From assembly GCF_042661465.1 (NCBI RefSeq), contig NZ_JBHSWE010000001.1, positions 5,518,001 to 5,582,000 of the forward strand: DNA of 64,000 bases, given 5' to 3'. The translations under genes were made by a program, and so were the position numbers. The stretch is from Marinobacterium_A aestuariivivens (lineage in GTDB: Bacteria > Pseudomonadota > Gammaproteobacteria > Pseudomonadales > Balneatricaceae). Below the pieces are notes generated by a model. It saw only the letters and a program-made list of their open reading frames with translations, searched no databases and had not been told where the DNA came from. This document shows, in pieces, positions 1 to 10,800 of the stretch (positions within the stretch are counted from its first letter, which is position 1; each line of letters opens with the position of its first letter).

Positions 1-143
1 TCGAGGCCTTCCATCATGTTCCGATGGCCGTGCAGATAAGCCATCGGCTCGCCCTTGCGGCTGTTTTCGATCTCGTTGCCGTCGGCATCGCGCAGGCTGT
101 AATGGAACTGCACCACGCGATCTTTGATGATCTCCATCGACAT
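1..143 (-). CDS. slyD: SlyD-like FKBP-type peptidyl-prolyl isomerase, partial (C-terminus off left edge)
   Basis: This is the first ~47 codons of a leftward gene cut by the window edge. The translated start shows the N-terminal strand of an FKBP fold followed by the YLHGH motif at residues 36-40, which in SlyD-type isomerases precedes the chaperone flap. Family members catalyse cis-trans isomerisation of X-Pro bonds, and SlyD proteins also chaperone and bind metals through a His-rich tail that is not visible here. Three in-frame ATGs lie close together (152, 143, 137). 143 is chosen because a GAGAG-like ribosome site sits just upstream. The assignment rests on about 47 residues only, so another FKBP subfamily is possible. 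Confidence 0.7.
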   Translation of the reverse strand, partial: MSMEIIKDRVVQFHYSLRDADGNEIENSRKGEPMAYLHGHRNMMEGL

Positions 144-211
144 CACTCTCATGCTGAATTAAAAGCGCGCCAGTATCCGCCAAAGCCCCGGTGGCGGCAA
201 GCCCCGGGGAC

Positions 212-1552
212 TCAGTCGTCGTCGGCCGGCTTGCGCCTCTTCATCGGCGCCAGACCGTCGCTCGACACGATAGTGCTCGGCGGACGGCGTGGCGCCCGCG
301 GCGCCGGCTTGCCGGCTGATCGCGGTTTCGGCGCCCGTTTCTGCGCCGCCGGTGCCGCGGCGCTCTTGCGCGGGCCTTTCGGCGCCACGGCGCTGGGCTT
401 GAGCCCCTTGAATCGGGCCACCAGACCGTCGATTTCGGAAAACTCGATATCCTGCTGCAGCATCCGCCGGATCCGGGTCAGGCTGTCCCAGTCCTTGGGA
501 CCGACCAGCGAGATCGCATCGCCCTTGGCGCCGGCCCTGCCGGTTCGGCCGATGCGGTGCACGTACTCCTCGCTGTGCCTGGGGAGGTCGAAGTTGATCA
601 CCAGCGAGACGTTCAGAAGATCGAGGCCGCGCGACGCAACATCGGTGGTCACCAGGACCTGCTGCTGACCGCGGCTGAAGCCGTCCATGATCCGGTGGCG
701 CTCGCTCTGGGACAGCTCCCCGCTCAGCGCCACGGTTTTCAGCCCCTGGTCGGCCAGCCAGCCGGCCAGCCGCTCGGTATCGCCACGGGTGGCGGTGAAG
801 ATGATCGCCTGCTGATAGTTCTCCTGCTGCAGCAGCTGTCTCAGCAGCGCCTGCTTGTGGTCCAGGTGATCGCAGAGGTAGAAACGCTGACGGATATCGC
901 CATGGGGTCGGGTGACGGCATCGATGGCGATCCGTTTCGGATCCTTCAGCAGATCCGCGGCCAGCTTCTCGACCTCGGCGTGATCGAGGGTGGCGGAAAA
1001 CAGCAGCGTCTGGCGCAGTCGATGACCGGCCGCCGCGTTGATCTGGCGCAGCTGCTCGGCGAACCCCAGATCGAGCATGCGGTCGGCTTCATCCAGCACC
1101 AGCAGCTCGAGGCCATCGAGCGCCAGGCTGCGGGCATCGAGGTGATTCGCCAGGCGCCCGGGGGTCGCGACAACGAAGTGCGGATCCTTGCGCAGCAGCT
1201 TTTCCTGGTCGTTGAAATTTTCACCCCCAAGCACCAGCGCGCATTTGAAGGGGCTGCCGGCGAGCAGCGCCCGCAGCTGGCCGTAGACCTGCCCGGCCAG
1301 CTCCCGCGTCGGCACCAGCACCAGCACCCGCGGATCGCGCTTGTTCAGCGCCTTCTGTCGGGTTACCCGCTGCAACGCCGGCAGCAGAAAGGCGAGGGTC
1401 TTGCCGGAGCCGGTTTTCGACGAGGCGATCAGGTCGCGCCCGTTCAGCGCGAACGGGATGGCCTGCCGCTGGATCTCGGTGGGTTCGGTGAAATTGAGCT
1501 GCTCGAGCAGCTTGAGCAGACGGTTGTCCAGGGGCAGATCGGAAAATTGCAA
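212..1552 (-). CDS. DEAD-box ATP-dependent RNA helicase (SrmB/RhlE-like)
   Basis: ATP-dependent RNA helicase, 446 residues, probably acting in ribosome assembly or RNA turnover in the cytoplasm. All core motifs are visible in order: Q-motif near residue 22-33, Walker A SSKTGSGKT at 44-52, PTRELA, TPGR, DEAD (VLDEADRMLD), SAT (LLFSATL), then helicase-C motifs TTDVASRGLD and HRIGRTGRAG. The last ~80 residues are Lys/Arg/Ala/Pro-rich, as in many RNA helicases with RNA-binding tails. The start is taken as TTG 1552 because GGAG lies 7 nt upstream and the Q-motif spacing is then normal; upstream in-frame sequence is repeat-derived and not protein-like. It lies downstream of rapA on the same strand. 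The exact paralogue name cannot be assigned. Confidence 0.9.
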   Translation of the reverse strand: MQFSDLPLDNRLLKLLEQLNFTEPTEIQRQAIPFALNGRDLIASSKTGSGKTLAFLLPALQRVTRQKALNKRDPRVLVLVPTRELAGQVYGQLRALLAGSPFKCALVLGGENFNDQEKLLRKDPHFVVATPGRLANHLDARSLALDGLELLVLDEADRMLDLGFAEQLRQINAAAGHRLRQTLLFSATLDHAEVEKLAADLLKDPKRIAIDAVTRPHGDIRQRFYLCDHLDHKQALLRQLLQQENYQQAIIFTATRGDTERLAGWLADQGLKTVALSGELSQSERHRIMDGFSRGQQQVLVTTDVASRGLDLLNVSLVINFDLPRHSEEYVHRIGRTGRAGAKGDAISLVGPKDWDSLTRIRRMLQQDIEFSEIDGLVARFKGLKPSAVAPKGPRKSAAAPAAQKRAPKPRSAGKPAPRAPRRPPSTIVSSDGLAPMKRRKPADDD

Positions 1553-1619
1553 ATTCAGACTCCAGTATCGAGATCGGTATCGCGCATGAAAGACGGTATC
1601 GGTGCGGTGCGCTGCGCTT

Positions 1620-1656
1620 ACCGGCACCCTACGGCCTCGATTTGTAGGGTGCCGGT
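1620..1656. repeat. Perfect 13-bp inverted repeat of the GTAGGGTG family
   Basis: ACCGGCACCCTAC and its exact reverse complement GTAGGGTGCCGGT flank an 11-nt loop, in the gap between rapA (stop 1758) and the downstream helicase (start 1552). The outer core GTAGGGTG recurs at about 15.9, 38.8, 42.9 and 50.3 kb. It could act as an intercistronic hairpin on the rapA-helicase transcript; it has no T-tract. Confidence 0.75.
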
Positions 1657-1757
1657 GACCTCCAGGGATGGAGGAAATCCTGAAGCTGCAGGAGCAAACG
1701 TCAGGTGAGCAGCGCGAACCGCACCGCTCAGGCACCGCAGTGGCTATTTTGCCCTAA

Positions 1758-4620
1758 CTAGCCCACCACGGCGATGCGCAGCGCATCGAGCTTGAGCTCG
1801 ACCTGGTCGATATGCGCCAGCACCTCGTCACGCTGCTGTTCCAGCGCCGCGACTTCGGAGTCGCGGATGCTCGGGTTGACCCGGGCCAGTGCCTGCAGCC
1901 GCTCGATCTCGGCACCCAGCAGCGACTCGGCCTGGGCGCGGGCAGAGGCTCTGACACCCTCGTCCTGCGCCGCGACCAGGCCGTCCGCCTTTTCGATCAG
2001 CTCGGCGATCTGGCTGCGGGCATGGGAGATCACCGTCTGCGCGGTACGTCTGGGCACCCGCTCGGCCAGCTTGTTGAGATGACCGTGGGCGATGATCGCG
2101 CTGAGGTCGTTGCCGTTGCTGTCGAGCACCAGGCGCACCGCATGCTGTGGCAGATAGCGTTGCAGCTGCAACGCCCGCGGCGCCACGCAGTGCAGCCGGT
2201 AGAAGGTCTCCACCAGCAGCGTGCCCGGCGGCAACGGCGGCAACTTGAGACTGCAGAGGGTGGCATTGCCGAATTCGCCGTCGGCGATCAGCTCCATGAC
2301 GCCACTCACCAGCGGATGCTCCCAGGTCAGGAACTGCATGTCCTCGCGTGACAGCGCCAGACTGCGCTGATAGGTCGCGGTGATGCCATCCTCGGGCAGT
2401 CCCGGCAGGCTCGAGACCTGCATATGATCGCCCGGCTGCAACACCAGGCTGTCGGCGCCGTGGGTCTGCTGCTCGACCCCGAACAGATCGAACGCCCGCT
2501 CCATATAGCTGGCCAGCTCCAGGCTGCGAGAGGCCTCCGACACCTGTTCGAGAATGCGTGCCGCCGGTTCCGGCTGGCAGGAGTTGAGTTCCAGCAGCCG
2601 GTCACGGCCGGCCTGGAGTTCGGTCTGCAGTTCGTCGGCACGGTGACGGGTGTCATCCAGCAACTGCTCCAGACCCGCTTCGCTGTAGTCGTCGAGCAGC
2701 GCCTTCAGCGGCGGCGCGAAGGTCTGGAACAGCGCCTGGGCCGCCGCACAGCTGCGGCTGAAGGCATTGATGCCGAGGTCGAACCAGTTCAGCAGCACGG
2801 CCTGCGGGCTTTCCTCGAAATAGGGTACGTGGATCGCGACATCGCGGCGCTGGCCGATGCGGTCGAGACGCCCGATGCGCTGTTCCAGCAGGTCGGGATT
2901 GAGCGGCAGATCGAACAGCACCAGGTGATGGGCGAACTGGAAGTTGCGGCCCTCGCTGCCGATCTCGGAACAGATCAGCACCTGGGCGCTGTCGTCCTCG
3001 TCGGCGAAATAGGCCGCGGCACGGTCGCGCTCAATCAGGCTGAGCCCCTCGTGGAACACCGCAGCACGAATCCCTTCGAACAGCCGCATCTGCTTTTCCA
3101 GCGCCCTGGCGGTATCCTTGCGGGCGCAGATGACCAGTGCCTTGTCATCGCGATGGTCCCGCAGCCAGTCGACCAGCCACTCGACACGGGGGTCCCACTC
3201 CAGCCAGTCGTCGTCTTCACAGAGCGCTTCCGGATGCAGCGCGCTCTCGGACGCCGCACCGGCCAGCAGGTCCGCATAGGCCTGGGGCATGCGCAGCGGA
3301 TAGCGGAACAGCTCCCGTTTCGGGAAGCCGGCAACGGCATCGCGGGTATTGCGGAACAGCACCCGGCCGGTACCGTGACGATCGAGCAGGCTGTTGATCG
3401 CATCCTCGATCAGTTGGTCGATATCGCCCTGTTCGAGCTCGTCACGCATTTTCTGCACCGCCGCAGCGCCGAGATAGTGCTCCAGCGCACGCACCAGGTC
3501 CGGCGCGTCATGCAATTGCTGGCGCACATCCTCGGCCTGCAGCCGTTCCACCAGATTGCTGATGGCGCGGTACTCGGATTCCTCCTCGCGGAAGGCCTGA
3601 AGATCGTGGTAGCGATCGGGGTCGAGCAGCCGCAGGCGCGCAAAGTGACCGTCGGGGCCGAGCTGTTCCGGCGTTGCGGTCAGCAGCAGCAGCCCCGGCA
3701 CCGGCGTGCCAGCGCCTCTATGGCCAGATAGCTGTGGCTGGCGGCCTCTTCGCTCCAGCCCAGGTGATGGGCCTCGTCGACCACCATCAGATCCCAGCCC
3801 GCCTCCAGCGCCGCGCGGCGGCGATCGTCGTCGCCGGTCAGGAACGAGAGACTGCAGATCACCAGTTGGGCGCTTTCGAACGGGTTGCCCTCCTCGGTCA
3901 TTTCCAGCGCGGTGCAGCGCAGCGGGTCGAGAATGCTGAAGCGCAGGTTGAAGCGGCGCAGCATCTCCACCAGCCACTGGTGCACCAGGCTGTCGGGCAC
4001 CACCACCAGCACCCGTTTGGCGCGGCCGCTGCACAGCAGCTGATGCATGATCAGCCCCGCCTCGACGGTCTTGCCAAGCCCCACCTCGTCGGCCAGCAGT
4101 ACCCGCGGCACCGGCCGCCGGGTCACCTGACGGGCGATATAGAACTGGTGCGGCAACAGCTGCACCCGCCCCCCAGCAGACCATGGACTTCGGACTGGCG
4201 GTGCCGGTGCAGGTGCTCCAGAGTTTCGACGCGCAGGCGGAAAGCACTGTTCTTGTCGACCTGACCCGCGAACAGACGGTCCTGGGGCTTACTGAAGCGC
4301 ACCCGGCTGTCGAGTTCGAGTTCGGCCAGGGTCTGGGGTTCGCCGTTCTGATCGATGCCATGATAGAAAAGACAGCCGTTCAGCTCCTGACGCTCGGTGA
4401 TCTGCAGCTCTATGCCCGAAGTGCTCTGGATGCGGTCACCGACCGGGTACTCGACCCGGCTCAGGGGCGCATTGTTCACCGCATAGGTTCGCTGCTCTTC
4501 AACGGCCGGAAAATTGAGAGTCACGCTACGTCCGGTCTGCTCGATCACCACGCCGAGTCCGAGCTCTGCTTCGGTGTTGCTGATCCAGCGCTGACCGGGG
4601 AAAAACTGCTGCCTTGCCAA
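1758..4620 (-). CDS. rapA: RNA polymerase-associated SWI2/SNF2 ATPase RapA (HepA), two frame breaks
   Basis: RapA binds RNA polymerase and uses ATP to promote its recycling after transcription. The product follows E. coli RapA along its length: an N-terminal Tudor-like region (GQRWISNTEAELGLG, residues 8-22), SKPQDRLFAGQVD, Walker A in LLADEVGLGKT, DEAH box (VVDEAHHL), LLLTATPEQLG, then helicase-C motifs CSEIGSEGRNFQF and EQRIGRLDRIGQ, and a C-terminal domain ending near VNPSIRDSEV. The reading frame breaks twice. One break is at the six-C run 4169-4174, where one more base restores GLLGGRVQLLPHQF. The other is near 3700-3710, before GLLLLTATP. Both look like single-base deletions in GC-rich runs, so an intact ~950-residue protein is expected. 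ATG 4620 aligns with the family N-terminus. Confidence 0.95.
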
Positions 4621-4795
4621 TGTACTCTACTCGCTTTCGCTGCTGAATGTCGGGGGCTGGGCATGATAGGGGCTTGAAAGAAGCCTCACAAGACGCATCG
4701 GCCACCGGCACGCGAAATAAATGCGCCCGGAGACCCGCTCATTTGCGCTATCCTATGCAGCCATTCAAACAGTTTAGCTGGCGAACCCACGAACG

Positions 4796-6055
4796 ATGTC
4801 CTTTCTTGACCTTGATCTGGATCTTGAACTGCAGCAGCAGCTGATCGAAACCGGTTTTTCCGTGCCCACGGCGATTCAGCGCCAGGCCATTCCGCCGATC
4901 CTCGATGGCCGTGACCTGCTGGCCACGGCCCCCACCGGCAGCGGCAAGACCCTGACCTATCTGCTGCCGGCGCTGCAGCATCTGCTCGACCAACCGCCAC
5001 GCACCGGCCTGTCGCCACGCGCCCTGGTGCTGGCGCCGACCCGGGAGCTGGTCAGCCAGATCCTGCGGGTCGCCGAACCGCTCTGCACCGCACTGTCACA
5101 GCAATGCGCCCAGATCGTCGGCGGCGTGCCCTACGGCAACCAGAAGCAGATCCTCGAAGCCGGCATGGACCTGCTGATCGCGACGCCGGGCCGCCTGCTG
5201 GAGCTCGACGAGAAGGGATGGCTGGATCTTGGCGACGTCAGCTTCCTGGTGATCGACGAAGCGGACCGGATGCTGGACCTGGGTTTCCAGGACCCGCTCA
5301 AGCAGGTCGCCAGCCTGATGCCGATCGAGCGCCAGACCCTGATGTTCTCGGCCACCCTCGAGTCCGACGCCATCGTGCAGCTTGCCGGTGCCCTGCTGAA
5401 AGGCGACGCCGAAAGAGTCGCCGTCAGCGAGGCGCGCGCCCTGGCCGGCCATCTTGAACACGCCATCCTGCGCGCCGACAACGACGAACACAAACTGGCG
5501 CTGTTCAAGGCACTGATCACGGACCCGGCGGTCGACCAGGCGCTGGTGTTCGTGGCCAGCCGCAAGCAGGTCGAGCAGTGGGTCAACATCGTGCGCGGAC
5601 TCGACATCATGTGCGACGGCCTTCACGGCGAGATGGCCCAGGGCGAACGTACCCTGCATATCAAGCAGCTGCGACGCGGACGGCTCAAGGTCCTGGTCGC
5701 GACCGATGTCGCCTCCCGCGGCCTGGACCTGGCCCGGATCAGCCATGTGATCAACCTCAACCTGCCGCTCAAGGCCGATACCTATGTCCACCGCGCCGGA
5801 CGTGCCGGACGCGACGGGTGCAGCGGCACCGTCTGGTCGATCGTCGATACCCTGGACTGGCCGAAAGTCGGTCGCATCGAACGCTACCTGCAGCAGAAAC
5901 TGCCGCGCCTGAAACTCAAGGGTCTGGAGCCGACCAAACCCGAACCGGAACCGGTGCGCAAGGCGAAAAAGCCCAAAGCCAAAAGCAAGGACAAGAAAAA
6001 GGACAAGAAGAAAGGTGCCAGGCCCGCCACGCCCCGCGTAACGCGTAACGCGTAA
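4796..6055 (+). CDS. DEAD-box ATP-dependent RNA helicase (SrmB/RhlE-like)
   Basis: A 419-residue RNA helicase transcribed divergently from rapA. Motifs in order: Q-motif (FSVPTAIQRQAIP, ~21-33), Walker A TAPTGSGKT (~45-53), PTRELV, GG, TPGR, VIDEADRMLD, MFSATL, VATDVASRGLD and HRAGRAGRDG. It is a clear paralogue of the helicase at 212-1552 rather than a recent copy. The C-terminal tail from ~375 is an almost pure Lys run (KAKSKDKKKDKKKG), probably RNA-binding. The last six residues and the TAA stop are encoded by a GCGTAAC tandem repeat that has moved into the 3' end, so the native C-terminus may have been altered. Likely role: ribosome assembly or cold-related RNA unwinding. Confidence 0.92.
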   Translation: MSFLDLDLDLELQQQLIETGFSVPTAIQRQAIPPILDGRDLLATAPTGSGKTLTYLLPALQHLLDQPPRTGLSPRALVLAPTRELVSQILRVAEPLCTALSQQCAQIVGGVPYGNQKQILEAGMDLLIATPGRLLELDEKGWLDLGDVSFLVIDEADRMLDLGFQDPLKQVASLMPIERQTLMFSATLESDAIVQLAGALLKGDAERVAVSEARALAGHLEHAILRADNDEHKLALFKALITDPAVDQALVFVASRKQVEQWVNIVRGLDIMCDGLHGEMAQGERTLHIKQLRRGRLKVLVATDVASRGLDLARISHVINLNLPLKADTYVHRAGRAGRDGCSGTVWSIVDTLDWPKVGRIERYLQQKLPRLKLKGLEPTKPEPEPVRKAKKPKAKSKDKKKDKKKGARPATPRVTRNA

Positions 6056-6077
6056 CGCGTAACGCGTAACGCGTCAC
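6036..6077. repeat. Five tandem copies of GCGTAAC spanning the helicase stop codon
   Basis: GCGTAAC is repeated five times without error from 6036 to 6070, followed by a variant GCGTCAC. The repeat encodes the last residues of the upstream helicase and supplies its stop codon TAA at 6053-6055. Related CGTAACG/CGTCAC copies lie at the 3' ends of the genes at 43022 and 53598. Confidence 0.9.
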
Positions 6078-6186
6078 CGGAGTGTTGAGATGACATCTGT
6101 TACTGTCTACTTTTAACTGTCTACGGAACATGCATTCAAGGACCTGTTCGGAACGGATGTTGAACCTGGACATAAGCGCGGCGCGA

Positions 6187-6690
6187 ATGCCGACAATATC
6201 GCTGCAATGGGGCCGCAACGCCCTGCCAGCAGCACTCTTCGCGCTGGCCCTTCTGCTTCAGGGCTGCGCCGGGACCGGCGTCGAACAGGCGGCGGTCGCG
6301 CCTGCAATGCCGGCGCCGACCTCACCTGATCCGGTCGAGCAGCTCTACGCCCATCACCTCGATTGGCGAGGCACGCCCTATCGTCTCGGTGGCCTGGACC
6401 GCAAAGGCATCGACTGCTCCGGTTTCATCCAGCGTACCTTCCGCGACCGCTTCAACCGCAACCTGCCGCGCACCACCGCGGCGCTGGTCGGCGTCGGCGC
6501 AGCGGTGCCCCGGGATCAGCTCAACGCCGGCGACCTGGTGTTTTTCAAGATCGGTCGCCGTACCCGTCATGCCGGCATCTATATCGAGGACGGCCGTTTC
6601 CTGCACGCCTCCACCAGCCAGGGCGTGATCATCTCCCGCCTCGACACCCCCTACTGGGCACGGCATTACTGGACCGCACGAAGGCCCTGA
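6187..6690 (+). CDS. NlpC/P60-family lipoprotein (MepS/Spr-like peptidoglycan endopeptidase)
   Basis: Predicted outer-membrane lipoprotein with an NlpC/P60 cysteine peptidase domain. Family members cut peptidoglycan cross-links or stem peptides in the periplasm. From ATG 6187 the protein has an arginine then a hydrophobic stretch ending in the lipobox LLQGC (Cys about residue 28). The catalytic Cys is in DCSGF, the catalytic His in RHAGIY, and a polar third residue is expected in FLHAST. The product is ~167 residues, the normal size for Spr/NlpC. Earlier in-frame ATGs (6130, 6157) would place 10-19 residues before the signal peptide and are less likely. It stands alone between the helicase and pheA. 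Confidence 0.88.
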   Translation: MPTISLQWGRNALPAALFALALLLQGCAGTGVEQAAVAPAMPAPTSPDPVEQLYAHHLDWRGTPYRLGGLDRKGIDCSGFIQRTFRDRFNRNLPRTTAALVGVGAAVPRDQLNAGDLVFFKIGRRTRHAGIYIEDGRFLHASTSQGVIISRLDTPYWARHYWTARRP

Positions 6691-6909
6691 CCCCTTAACG
6701 GTGTTGGGCATCGGCTGCGCCCTCTGACCAAGCTACAGGGACGTCATAGCCTTCCGCAGGATGTTGCAGAGCGCCGCGAAGCTGCATCATCCCGTGATGT
6801 TGGGCTTCGGGGCTGCGACACCGCAACAGTTCTTAAGTCCGGCCGCCTCCTGTGCGATAATGATCGACCTTTTTCATCAACCAGATACTCAAGGTCGGGC
6901 ATCGCAATC

Positions 6910-7770
6910 ATGAGCAACAAGATCATCGCATTCCAGGGTCACAAGGGTGCCTATTCGCATCTGTCCTGCGTCCGGGTTCATCCGGAGATGGAGGCCTTTC
7001 CGTGCGAGACTTTTGCCGAGGCGATGTTCATGGTCGAGCGTGGCGATGCCAGCCTGGCGATGATTCCGCTGGAAAACTCCACCGCCGGACGGGTCGAGGA
7101 GATCTACCGGCTGATGCCCAGGACCGAGCTGCATATCATCGGCGAGCATTTCGAACCGGTGAACCACTGCCTGCTCGGGGTACCGGGCAGCCGTCTCGAA
7201 GATATCCGCTTCGTCGCCTCCCATCCTCAGGCACTGGCCCAGTGCGACGGCCATATCAAGGAACTGAACATCGAACCCATCGCCAGCCTCGATACTGCCG
7301 GTGCCGCCGCGGAACTGGCCGCCGCCCCCGACAAGAGCCGTGCCGCCATCGCATCGAGCCTCGCCGCCGAGCTTTACGGGCTCGACATCCTGCGCGACAA
7401 CTTCCAGGACAAGAGCGGCAACACCACCCGCTTCCTGATCCTGTCGAAGGACAGCCATGTGCCGACCTTCGACCCGGGCATCGCCTTCATGACCTCGATC
7501 ATGTTCGCGGTCCGCAACATGCCGGCGGCCCTGTACAAGGCGCTGGGCGGCTTCGCCACCAACGGCGTCAACGCCATCAAGCTCGAGAGCTACATGGCGT
7601 CCGATACCATGCAGGCCACCAGCTTCCACCTTGACGTCGAGGGCCACCCGGACCAGCGCTCGATGCAGTACGCACTTCAGGAGCTGGACTTCTTCGCCAA
7701 GGACGTGCGCATCCTGGGGACGTACCCTGCGCACCCGTTCCGCTATCGCAGGGATACGGTGGTCGAGTAA
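6910..7770 (+). CDS. pheA: Prephenate dehydratase (monofunctional, with ACT domain)
   Basis: Converts prephenate to phenylpyruvate, the committed step to phenylalanine. The 286-residue product has the PDT fold start (AFQGHKGAYSHLS, residues 7-19), PLENSTAGRV, HPQALAQC, and the catalytic signature NTTRF near residue 176. A C-terminal ACT regulatory domain follows (ALYKALGGFATNGVNAIKLE), which in the family binds phenylalanine for feedback inhibition. There is no chorismate mutase domain in front, unlike E. coli PheA, so this is the stand-alone type common in alphaproteobacteria and some gammaproteobacteria. ATG 6910 starts directly before the first beta strand. It appears monocistronic. Confidence 0.95.
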   Translation: MSNKIIAFQGHKGAYSHLSCVRVHPEMEAFPCETFAEAMFMVERGDASLAMIPLENSTAGRVEEIYRLMPRTELHIIGEHFEPVNHCLLGVPGSRLEDIRFVASHPQALAQCDGHIKELNIEPIASLDTAGAAAELAAAPDKSRAAIASSLAAELYGLDILRDNFQDKSGNTTRFLILSKDSHVPTFDPGIAFMTSIMFAVRNMPAALYKALGGFATNGVNAIKLESYMASDTMQATSFHLDVEGHPDQRSMQYALQELDFFAKDVRILGTYPAHPFRYRRDTVVE

Positions 7771-7841
7771 CAAGCCCCTCCGTTCAGGTTCGGGGACCTT
7801 CGATTGCAGACACAGGCGGCCGCGGCATAGCCCGTCGCCTG

Positions 7842-10800
7842 TCAGCCCAACTCATCGAGCAGCGCCCGGGCGTCGATCAGGTCGGGCGTATCCATGCCTT
7901 CGGTGAAGCCGGAGCAGAGTGTCGCCAACCCCTGCCGAGCATCATCCAGCCGGCCCTGCTGCTGCCATAGCCGCGCCAGGCTCAGCATCGCGCGCAGCTC
8001 CAGGGAACGTGCCCCCTGGCACCTGGCCACCCCAATCGCCTTTTCAAAGGCAGCCTCGGCGGCAGCGGTCTCCTGGCGCAGCAACAACAGTCCCCGGATA
8101 CGATGCAGTTCGGCTTCGTAGATATGTTCCTGGTTTTTTTCGATGACGCCCCCGGCTGCTTGCAGCACATCGAGACCTTCAGCCGTCTGTCCCGCCTTTT
8201 CACAGGCCTCTGCCAGCAGCGCCAGAAAATGGGTGACCCAGACCTCGGCGCCAGTGGCCCTGTAAGCCGTCAATCCCTCGCGGATCTGGTCGATGCCGGC
8301 CTGCCACTGGCCCTGCTCGACCTGCGACCAGCCCCGCAGGATGGCGCCCCAGGTCGACAGCAGCGGAAAACCCTCCTCGAGCGACAGTGCAATAGCCGCC
8401 TCTGCACGCTCGCGTGCCAGTGCGGCCTCGCGGCGATTGAGGTGAATTTCCGCCGCAAATATCAGTGCGTACGCCGTCACATGGGGAATGGCCAGATCCC
8501 GTGCCAGCTCGAGCGCCGCCTGACTGCCCGCCAACGCCTGCGACGGGTAACCCTGATGCCAGAGCACCCAGGCCAGAAACGACTGCGCGAAAACACCGGG
8601 ATCCATGCCGTAGAGAAACACATGGGTGCGGTAACGCTGCGGCTCGTACAGCCCCAGCGCCTGCTCCAGATGCCGGCGGGACTCGGCCAGCCGGCCCAGC
8701 TTGAACAGCCCGCCCCCAGCACCCGGTGCGCTTCCAGCAGCAACTCGGGATCCTGCGCCTTTTCGGCCAGCATCAGCAACTGCTCGCCCAGTTCATGGGC
8801 GGTCAGCAGGTCGCCCCGCACATGGTAGAAGGTGCGCAGGCCCATGAGTGCGGGAAAGCGCTGCGGTGTTTCGCCCAGGCGGCGACAAAGTTGCAGCGCC
8901 TCGGTATAGGTCGCCTCGACCTCCGGCGACGCGTAGCCTTTGACCGTCATCCAGACAGGGCCCAGCATCAGCAGAAGATTCAGCTCCGACCCGGTGCGTG
9001 TTGCGGATTCGGGCTGACGGCGCAGCAGCTCGAGGGCGCCGGTCAACTGCGCTATGGCTTCCTGGTTCGCCGACCGGCGAATGGCCTGCTGTCCGGCCCG
9101 CTGCAGGTACTCCACGGCTTTCCCGCTGTTGCCGCTGTGGCTGTAATGGTGTGCCAGTTCGCTGCAGTGATCTTCCAGCTGGCTGCTGAATAGCGCCTCG
9201 ATCGCCTGCGCCGTGCGTTCGTGCAGCTCGCTGCGCTGCTCCGTCAGCAAGGAAGCATAAGCCACCTCCTGGGTCAGGCCGTGCTTGAAGCTGTATTCGA
9301 CCTCCGGAAAGGATGGATGCTCGTAGAGAAAGCCGCCGGCCTGCAACCGCGACAGCTGCCTGCGCAGCCGTTCCTCGGGCGGACCGACGAGTTGACGCAC
9401 CAGGCTCCAGGAAAACTCCTTGCCGATCACCGCCAGCGTCTGCAACAGTGCCTTTTCGTCGGCTGCCAGTCGATCGATGCGTGCCGTCAGTACGCCCTGG
9501 ACAGTGGCCGGAATGCGCCAGTCCCCGGGAGCCCGCAGCAAGCGATAGGCACCGGCCGAGCCAGCGAGGATCCCTTCCTCGACCAGCGTCTGCACCACCT
9601 CCTCGAGAAAGAACGGATTGCCTTCGGTCTGGGCCAGGAGCAGCGGTTTGAGCGGCTGCAGCGAGGGATCCTCACCGAGCAGTGTTCGCAGCAGCTCTTC
9701 GGCTTCCGCCTGCCCGAACGGTTCCAGCCTCAACTGGGTGTACTCATCGCGCTCTGCCCAGTCGTGACGGTACTCGGGCCTGTAGTTGGCCAGCAGCAGT
9801 ATCGGCGCCGCAGCGATGCCCTCGACCAGAAAACGCAGAAAGGCCTCTGTTTCGCTGTCGAGCCATTGCAGGTCTTCGAACAGCAGGATCAGCGGCTGAC
9901 TGCGGCTTTCGCAGATCAGCAGCCGACGCAGCGCCTCGAAGGTGCGCTGGCGCCTGAGCTGGGGGTCCATCTGCTGCAGCACCGGCTCCGGTTCTTCGAT
10001 GCCGAGCAGGAAAAGCAGGTAGGGCAGACAGTCTTCGAGCCGACGTTCCAGCGTCATGACCTTGCCGGTCACCTTTTCCCGTCTTGCCCGGTCGTCATCC
10101 CGGACCGAGAGCCCGAAATACTGCTTCAACAGCTCGACCACCGGCATGTACGCAAAGGCCTTGCCATGGGAGACCGAAAAGGTTTCCAGTACCAGCCCCT
10201 GCTTCGCCACCGCCGACCTGAGTTCATGAAACAGGCGGGACTTGCCGACGCCGGGCTCGCCCACCACCCCGACCAGTTGTCCGCGGCCCTCCCGGGCCCT
10301 GGACCAGGCCGCCGTCAGTACCGACAGTTCATGCTGTCGGCCGACAAAGGGGACCAGGCCCCTGCGGGCCGCCACCTGCAGCCGCGTCCGCAGCGGCCCC
10401 AGCCCCAGTGCCTCGTAGACCTCGATGGGCTTCGCGATGCCTTTTACCGGCACGGCACCGAGGGCCCGGCACTCGACATAGCCTTCGACCAGGCGAAAGG
10501 TGGCCTCGCTCAGCAGGATGCTGCCCGGTGTCGCGAGGCTTTCCATTCTCGAGGCCAGGTGAATCGACTGGCCAACGGGATCGTAGTCGATATGGAGATC
10601 TTCGGTCCGCACCGACCGCACCACGACCTCGCCGGTATGGATGCCAATGCGAATCTGCAGCGAGACCCCCTGCTGCTGACGGATACGCTGGGCGTAACGG
10701 GACATCTCCTGCTGCATGCGCAGGGCCGCATAGAGGGCGCGCTGGGGGTGATCTTCATGGGCGATGGGCGCGCCGAACAGGGCGAGAATGCCGTCGCCGA

